Positions 8,901-11,905 of a DNA stretch of 11,905 bases are shown here, piece by piece. The notes under the pieces were generated by a model that did no database searches, had not been told where the DNA came from, and saw only the letters and a program-made list of their open reading frames with translations. This stretch comes from an uncultured Verrucomicrobiota bacterium. Its GTDB lineage: Bacteria > Verrucomicrobiota > Kiritimatiellia > RFP12 > UBA1067. The stretch lies in NCBI GenBank assembly GCA_946543025.1, contig CAMNLN010000084.1, forward strand, positions 1-11,905, in the 5' to 3' direction. The stretch's first letter is position 1. Each line of letters begins with the position of its first letter. The position numbers and the translations under genes were made by a program.

Positions 8901-9325
8901 TGGAGGCCGAGAATCCCGCCCATCGAAGGATTCGAGATGCGGTAGCGAGCGACGTTCTGGGCCTGATTCCAGTCGTTGCCGACATAGAACCAGACGCGGT
9001 CCGGCGACGCGACAATGCGGACCTTCTCCGAAAGGCCATTCTTCCAGGTGTCAACCCTCGTTCCGTTAATGTCGTATCTGTTAATGGCCGTCTTTTCGGC
9101 CATGTAGATGTAGCCGTCGCCGACGGCGGCCATCTGGCGTGCCGAAGTGGAGGCCATGAACGTCGCATTTGATTTTGTCCACGTGCCGCCATCCGCCGAC
9201 ACCGTGTAGCGTTCAATGCCTCCGCCTTCGGTGACTCCCAGCACGTCATAGTCCGCCCGCACGGGCAAGTCGCCAAGCGACAACATCGCGATCACGAGCC
9301 CGGCTTTCGTCATGTACTTGTTCAT
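5978..9325 (-). CDS. secreted multidomain propeller / LamG / BNR protein
   Basis: The product has 1115 residues. Residues 1-24 form a signal peptide (cleavage after VRA). Residues about 25-300 look like a beta-propeller (repeated GYIYMAE, GLLYFGA, RIYAIQG strands). Residues about 308-503 are a LamG/concanavalin-A-like domain: GDFTIGLWVYAV (375-386), WHWLVVRRNGGSLELWVDNL (428-447) and FFDELRIYPVLLTADDM (482-498). Residues about 510-820 look sialidase/BNR-like, with a clear Asp box SADGGATW (537-544) and weaker copies SNEGANW (581-587) and SSDDLYNW (757-764). Residues about 850-1105 form a second propeller-like region (SVFISTRDGNVGIYEFD, 881-897). The protein ends GATIIFR, matching another protein in this cluster. 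The start is supported by AGGAAAGGA nine bases upstream. It probably binds or processes an extracellular glycan. No catalytic residues can be assigned, so it may be a binding protein. Confidence 0.9.
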   Translation of the reverse strand: MNKYMTKAGLVIAMLSLGDLPVRADYDVLGVTEGGGIERYTVSADGGTWTKSNATFMASTSARQMAAVGDGYIYMAEKTAINRYDINGTRVDTWKNGLSEKVRIVASPDRVWFYVGNDWNQAQNVARYRISNPSMGGILGLHDANHAGVNWMRNRHIAFGRDGLLYFGARGDTTGTGVADPLRGVFVYDPTVSGVPFCGRYKMDGGTTGIGLIVDDDRDRIYAIQGNVCKAYNRGIGDWFNSYAPGASNPFFGVDLGNGGKFFGDYAYKCVFKINLASGALTKITLGQEKLCALSDVTAASVTDSQLPNINGVWYMNEAASATTLVNGAQPGTWDMSLSGDMSAGKDGASRGGAFSRAGGRGVITASTQIVPQTGDFTIGLWVYAVSGTTRTLLSNGAATLSVGEDGKPSFAVGGVTVTGPASIWNDWHWLVVRRNGGSLELWVDNLRKATQALDPTAGIDQTVSWTLGADYDGGNATGAAFFDELRIYPVLLTADDMTLLYNLVKPEVKPPFGSELSSVALGNACYAAFNGDAYRSADGGATWTRKGTIGLDAASLFVADGALYAAGRNAAGSLALATASNEGANWNVVRVGDGLPVPSLVVTQPVVSGGRVWLGAPSTSRFDPLTVSFAFANGTAGDPQLSQAIVPPHESNLSQSHEWFTGLAAIAMTNGTVCTMGSSKTRYMSNGETLLLSTNGIATASVYQGALGFPGGSKPVSVVWDGTARRYWMVTAACHHGDRSVAAFPNTQANSLALYSSDDLYNWRYHRDMTVSGCPFYYRPSAAIVGEDVVVTFLDSTFATTFRTATFANFRMSWERLSSRAKGFHKQELFLPESDDGWVLKYYHDEVTDDWIPAGVFCRNGLHDGHLLKVPVNVRPFGESVFISTRDGNVGIYEFDKKGTFLRYYATPTGLDGFSVSLDGTKFYATEWWGHKVYTVDRETGTVTTKDFGSALNVSRGVADVGGGKIAITSRGTCSFLIYDTQTDTYATHGRADFSNWLQTPSANDGPMEIQFDADKGRLWMYGSACGLGYYDMAAGTFTIITRESQRFYHGFTFWKDSILCSIYTPSRVIQVNPEEGKVVNSVTVALTSLGRSLNRLAVVDMPQIEDGATIIFR
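7817..8404 (-). other. LamG (concanavalin A-like) domain within the 1115-residue protein
   Basis: The segment encodes residues about 308-503 and shows the usual LamG_3-type order. An early strand NGVWYMNEA (311-319) is followed by FTIGLWVYA (377-385), a W-H-W-x-x-V-V-R-R strand (428-435), SLELWVDN (439-446) and the closing AFFDELRIYP (481-490). Such domains bind carbohydrate or protein ligands. Here it sits between a propeller and a BNR region, where it would act as a binding module. Confidence 0.8.
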
Positions 9326-9334
9326 CGTGATTTG

Positions 9335-9343
9335 TCCTTTCCT
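9335..9343 (-). promoter_or_regulatory. ribosome binding site of the LamG/BNR gene
   Basis: The minus strand reads AGGAAAGGA, with a nine-base spacer to the ATG at 9325. It supports this ATG over the in-frame Met at codon 5. Confidence 0.7.
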
Positions 9344-9361
9344 GTCTTGTCGGGTTCCCTT

Positions 9362-10702
9362 TCAGTAGACGAGCGAGCGGAAGTCGGCGATGCGGTGGAA
9401 CGTGATCATGTCGCCGTTGTGCGGCGACTTCGCCTGGGGCGTGCCCGAGCGCGAAAGCACCACGAGGTCGTCGCCGTCGATCGCCATCGATGCGTAGTGA
9501 CGCGATTCCGGCACGGTCGCACCCGCCGCCACCAGCCCCGCGAAACACCAGTCCACCATGTTGCGGGAGAAGGAAAGCTGCATGCGCTGCCGCTCGTCGT
9601 ACGGCAGGTTGTAGCGCCGCGCGGGCATGCGGTCGTGGCGGCAGAGCGTGTCCGTCGCCTGCGTGGAGAGAAGCCAATAGAGCTTCGTCTTCTCGTCCCA
9701 CAGCACGTGGAAGCGCATCTGCCCGCCGGGGAACGGCAGGAAGAGCATCTTGCGCCCGGACGGCGCGCATTCGAGAGAGGTCTTCATCGTGCCGTCGGGC
9801 AGTTCCACAACTTTCGCCATCGCCGCGTACCCGGCGCCGCCCGTGTTGGCGCGCATGAAGAGGTGGAACGTGTTGCCCGATGGGTCGTACCACACGTGAT
9901 TCGGGTCCATGATCTGCACCACGTTCGTCTCGAGCCACCCGATCGGCTGCGACCGTGCGACGCCCTTCGGCACGTTCACCTTCCAGCCCTTGTCCGTGCG
10001 CGTGCTGTAGGCCGTGAACGCCGTGTACCACGGGATGCCCACGTAGTCCAGCTCAGGGTCGGGATTGCCGCCGAAGATCGAGTCGAAGCAGAACGACTCG
10101 GCGAACGTCCAGCTTGTGCGCTTCGTGAGGTCGTCCGTCTCCTTCGCGCGCATCAGGATCGGCTCGATCCGGTTGACAGCCCAACCGAACTTGCGTCCGT
10201 CCGGGGACGGGACGCGCCGTTCCATCACGAGATAGACGTTCCCCTTCGCGTACCACACGTTGCACGCGCTCTGGTGCCATTTCTCGTCCTGCGTCAGCGT
10301 CGCGGTCTCGCTCCACGTCTCGCCGCCGTCCTCGGAACGCAGCACGCCGAGGTCTCCAGAATGTCCGAGGACGTACAGCTTGCCGCCCGCCAGGAACGGC
10401 CGCGCATGGGAGAGAGGAAACTCGCCCGTCTTCCGCCACGTCTTGCCCTTGTCGTCCGAGACGAAGATGCGCCCGCGCGGCCCCTTGACGCCCGGACCGC
10501 CGAGGTCGCACGTGGCCACGAGGCGTCCGGACGGCAGCCGGCAGATGCCCGGCGTGAAGCAGTAGATCCGCTGCGGGTCCGGCGACTTGCACACGACCAC
10601 GAAATCGTCCGCAAGCGGCTTGATCCGGTTGGGGTTCTCCGCCTGCAGGCAGATCGCCGCCAGCGCGGCGATGGCGAGGATTCCGATCTTGTTGCGTATC
10701 AT
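9362..10702 (-). CDS. secreted sialidase-fold (BNR/Asp-box) protein
   Basis: The product has 446 residues with a signal peptide (about 1-21, cleavage after LQA). The Cys at position 18 is preceded by Ile, so it does not fit a lipobox. Two perfect Asp boxes S-x-D-x-G-x-T-W lie at 82-89 (SDDKGKTW) and 123-130 (SEDGGETW), the hallmark of six-bladed sialidase/BNR propellers. The strand PGICRLPSGRLVAT (51-64) occupies the place where sialidases carry the [FY]RIP motif, but the Arg is absent. Family members are often annotated exo-alpha-sialidase, yet many act on other sugars or only bind. The gene starts 16 bases after the upstream stop, with AAAGGAA eight bases before the ATG, and lies 36 bases ahead of the LamG/BNR gene. 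The fold is confident; sialidase activity is doubtful. Confidence 0.92.
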   Translation of the reverse strand: MIRNKIGILAIAALAAICLQAENPNRIKPLADDFVVVCKSPDPQRIYCFTPGICRLPSGRLVATCDLGGPGVKGPRGRIFVSDDKGKTWRKTGEFPLSHARPFLAGGKLYVLGHSGDLGVLRSEDGGETWSETATLTQDEKWHQSACNVWYAKGNVYLVMERRVPSPDGRKFGWAVNRIEPILMRAKETDDLTKRTSWTFAESFCFDSIFGGNPDPELDYVGIPWYTAFTAYSTRTDKGWKVNVPKGVARSQPIGWLETNVVQIMDPNHVWYDPSGNTFHLFMRANTGGAGYAAMAKVVELPDGTMKTSLECAPSGRKMLFLPFPGGQMRFHVLWDEKTKLYWLLSTQATDTLCRHDRMPARRYNLPYDERQRMQLSFSRNMVDWCFAGLVAAGATVPESRHYASMAIDGDDLVVLSRSGTPQAKSPHNGDMITFHRIADFRSLVY

Positions 10703-10709
10703 GTCGACG

Positions 10710-10716
10710 TTCCTTT
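10710..10716 (-). promoter_or_regulatory. ribosome binding site of the sialidase-fold gene
   Basis: The minus strand reads AAAGGAA, and its AGGA core is eight bases from the ATG at 10702. It lies just after the tandem stops TAG-TGA of the upstream gene, supporting translational linkage of the two. Confidence 0.7.
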
Positions 10717-10718
10717 CA

Positions 10719-11905
10719 CTAACGGAAGATGATGCTCGTGCCGAACTCGTTGACCGTCAGCGTCAGCTTGTTGTCGGCGAATTTCAGCTTGCAGTTCTCG
10801 GGCAGATTGGCCCGCATCAGGTCCATCACCGCGGTGTGGATCTGCAACGGGTTGCCCTCCGCGATCACGCAGCGGACGGGATGCATCCCGCACGCCGACA
10901 CGTCAAACCGGAGGTCGGGGATGTTGCCTTTCCCGTCGTCGAAGATTCCGAACAGGCCGTTCAGCGCCTGCAGCGGGGGTTCCACGTAGCCGTTGTACGG
11001 CACGTGGAACATCACCTTCGCGCCACGGCGAATGGCAAAAACGTACGCCGACGACGGCGTTCCCTCCGCGCGCAGCACGGGATTCGTGCCGGCCACCTCC
11101 AGCGTGAAGTCCCAGTCGCGGTCGTTGTTGTACCACGGCAACTGGATGCCGTTCGCCTTTTCGTTCGTCGTCCGGATCGTCCCGTTCGAGACGACGAGCG
11201 TGTGGTTCGTGCCATATGGGATGAACTCCTTGGCAATCACTTCGCCGCCCGACAGCACCTCCAGCACGTTGTTCGATGCCATCCCGCTCTCGTTCAGGCC
11301 CCACTTGAACGTACCGCCCACCGTCACCTTGCCGCTGTCATGCACCCGCATCCGGTTGTCGTGCCCCCACTTGCCGAAGATAAAGTTCTTCTCCACGTTC
11401 ACCGTGCCGTCGGCCACGTCCACCACGTTGCCCCAGGCGTTCGTCCCCTGGCCGACCTGGAGCGTCGATGCGTTCACGACGCCGCCGGACGCCACCTCCA
11501 GCCGGTTCGAACAGGACTGGCCGTTCGTCAGCGGATTCGCGTCACCATAGCCCACCTGGAGCGTCTGCGAATCCGTGAACGTGCCGCCCGTCGTCACGCG
11601 CACCACGTTCCCCTTCGCCGGCTGGGCGGGCGTGCCGCCCTGCCCGATGTGCGTGTTCGGCATCTCCGCCGTGCCGCCGTCGCACACCTCCACGCGGTTG
11701 CCCTCGGAGCGCGACTGGCCGATCAGATTGCCGTTTTCAGATTGGGTTGAGAAAACGGAACCCGCCCCGGCCACGTAGAGCACGTTCGAGCACTCGTTTT
11801 CGCCCAACCCGAGCCAGATACGCCCGCGTCCCGACGTGCCGGTGAGGATGTCCAACCTGGCCCCGTCCGTCACCTCCAGGCGCGTCCCCGTGCCGCGGAT
11901 GGCGC
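10719..11905 (-). CDS. autotransporter-like beta-repeat surface protein, 5' end outside the window
   Basis: The frame is open from the right edge to tandem stops TAG-TGA, giving at least 394 residues. A GTG at 11871-11873 could look like a start, but the frame continues upstream as TGTRLEVTDGA, part of the same repeat pattern, so the gene is cut by the window edge. About nine imperfect units of 20-34 residues follow the pattern N-x-[LV]-x-V-x-x-G-G-x-V-x-x-x-x-[LF]-x-V-G-x-G, as in NRLEVASGGVVNASTLQVG. This predicts a right-handed beta-helix like an autotransporter passenger. The last 140 or so residues form a distinct C-terminal region without obvious repeats, ending NEFGTSIIFR. No outer-membrane beta-barrel domain is present, so it is not a classical type V autotransporter. 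It is probably a surface adhesin, scaffold or matrix protein, and the first visible gene of the operon. Confidence 0.88.
   Translation of the reverse strand, partial: AIRGTGTRLEVTDGARLDILTGTSGRGRIWLGLGENECSNVLYVAGAGSVFSTQSENGNLIGQSRSEGNRVEVCDGGTAEMPNTHIGQGGTPAQPAKGNVVRVTTGGTFTDSQTLQVGYGDANPLTNGQSCSNRLEVASGGVVNASTLQVGQGTNAWGNVVDVADGTVNVEKNFIFGKWGHDNRMRVHDSGKVTVGGTFKWGLNESGMASNNVLEVLSGGEVIAKEFIPYGTNHTLVVSNGTIRTTNEKANGIQLPWYNNDRDWDFTLEVAGTNPVLRAEGTPSSAYVFAIRRGAKVMFHVPYNGYVEPPLQALNGLFGIFDDGKGNIPDLRFDVSACGMHPVRCVIAEGNPLQIHTAVMDLMRANLPENCKLKFADNKLTLTVNEFGTSIIFR
11168..11905 (-). repeat. beta-helix repeat array (about nine units)
   Basis: Successive units begin TRLEV, SNVLYV, NRVEV, NVVRV, NRLEV, NVVDV, NRMRV, NNVLEV and NHTLVV, most followed within about six residues by GG or G and then a second strand ending in a Gly-rich turn such as LQVGYG, LQVGQG or FIFGKWG. 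Unit length varies, so these are diverged protein repeats and not a DNA tandem array. The array continues past the window edge. Confidence 0.8.

Noticed and set aside
10640..10702. Lipoprotein signal in the sialidase-fold protein (Cys at residue 18)
   Set aside because: The residue before the Cys is Ile, which does not fit a lipobox, while LQA just after it fits an ordinary signal peptidase I site.
11871..11873. GTG as the start codon of the beta-repeat gene
   Set aside because: The frame stays open to the window edge, the upstream residues continue the repeat pattern (TRLEVTDGA), and translation from here would lack a signal peptide.

Overview
The window looks like a piece of a GC-rich, Gram-negative genome. 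It is packed with large secreted carbohydrate-active or surface proteins, all on the minus strand. DUF4838 protein, an FG-GAP propeller fused to a glycoside-hydrolase-like barrel, LamG/BNR proteins, a sialidase-fold protein and an autotransporter-like repeat protein together recall glycan-degrading members of the PVC group (Kiritimatiellota/Verrucomicrobiota/Lentisphaerota), perhaps gut or rumen derived. That placement is inferred from protein style and codon use; no phylogenetic marker gene is present apart from a tRNA.

Layout, in transcription order from the right edge to the left: (1) the 3' part of a repeat-rich autotransporter-like protein, cut by the window edge (10719-11905); (2) a sialidase-fold protein with two Asp boxes (9362-10702); (3) a 1115-residue multidomain propeller/LamG/BNR protein (5978-9325); (4) a 1146-residue FG-GAP/VCBS propeller plus TIM-barrel protein (2522-5962); (5) a 761-residue DUF4838 protein (160-2445); (6) tRNA-Asn(GTT) with an encoded CCA (3-77). 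The first four are separated by only 15-36 bases and look like one operon. The DUF4838 gene follows after 76 bases and has its own perfect extended -10 element placed so that its mRNA would be leaderless. The tRNA also has its own promoter.

Every complete protein starts with a recognisable signal peptide, and there is no transporter, regulator or cytoplasmic enzyme. The likely common theme is recognition and breakdown of a complex external glycan by exported proteins, with the repeat protein acting as a surface scaffold or adhesin. No substrate can be read from the sequence. The most unusual signal is a shared extreme C-terminus: two proteins of quite different architecture end in G-x-x-I-I-F-R followed directly by the stop codon, and a third ends in I-S-I-R. 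This could be an undescribed C-terminal sorting or assembly signal.

There is no gene-free stretch longer than 100 bases. I found no CRISPR array, insertion sequence, riboswitch or convincing intrinsic terminator.
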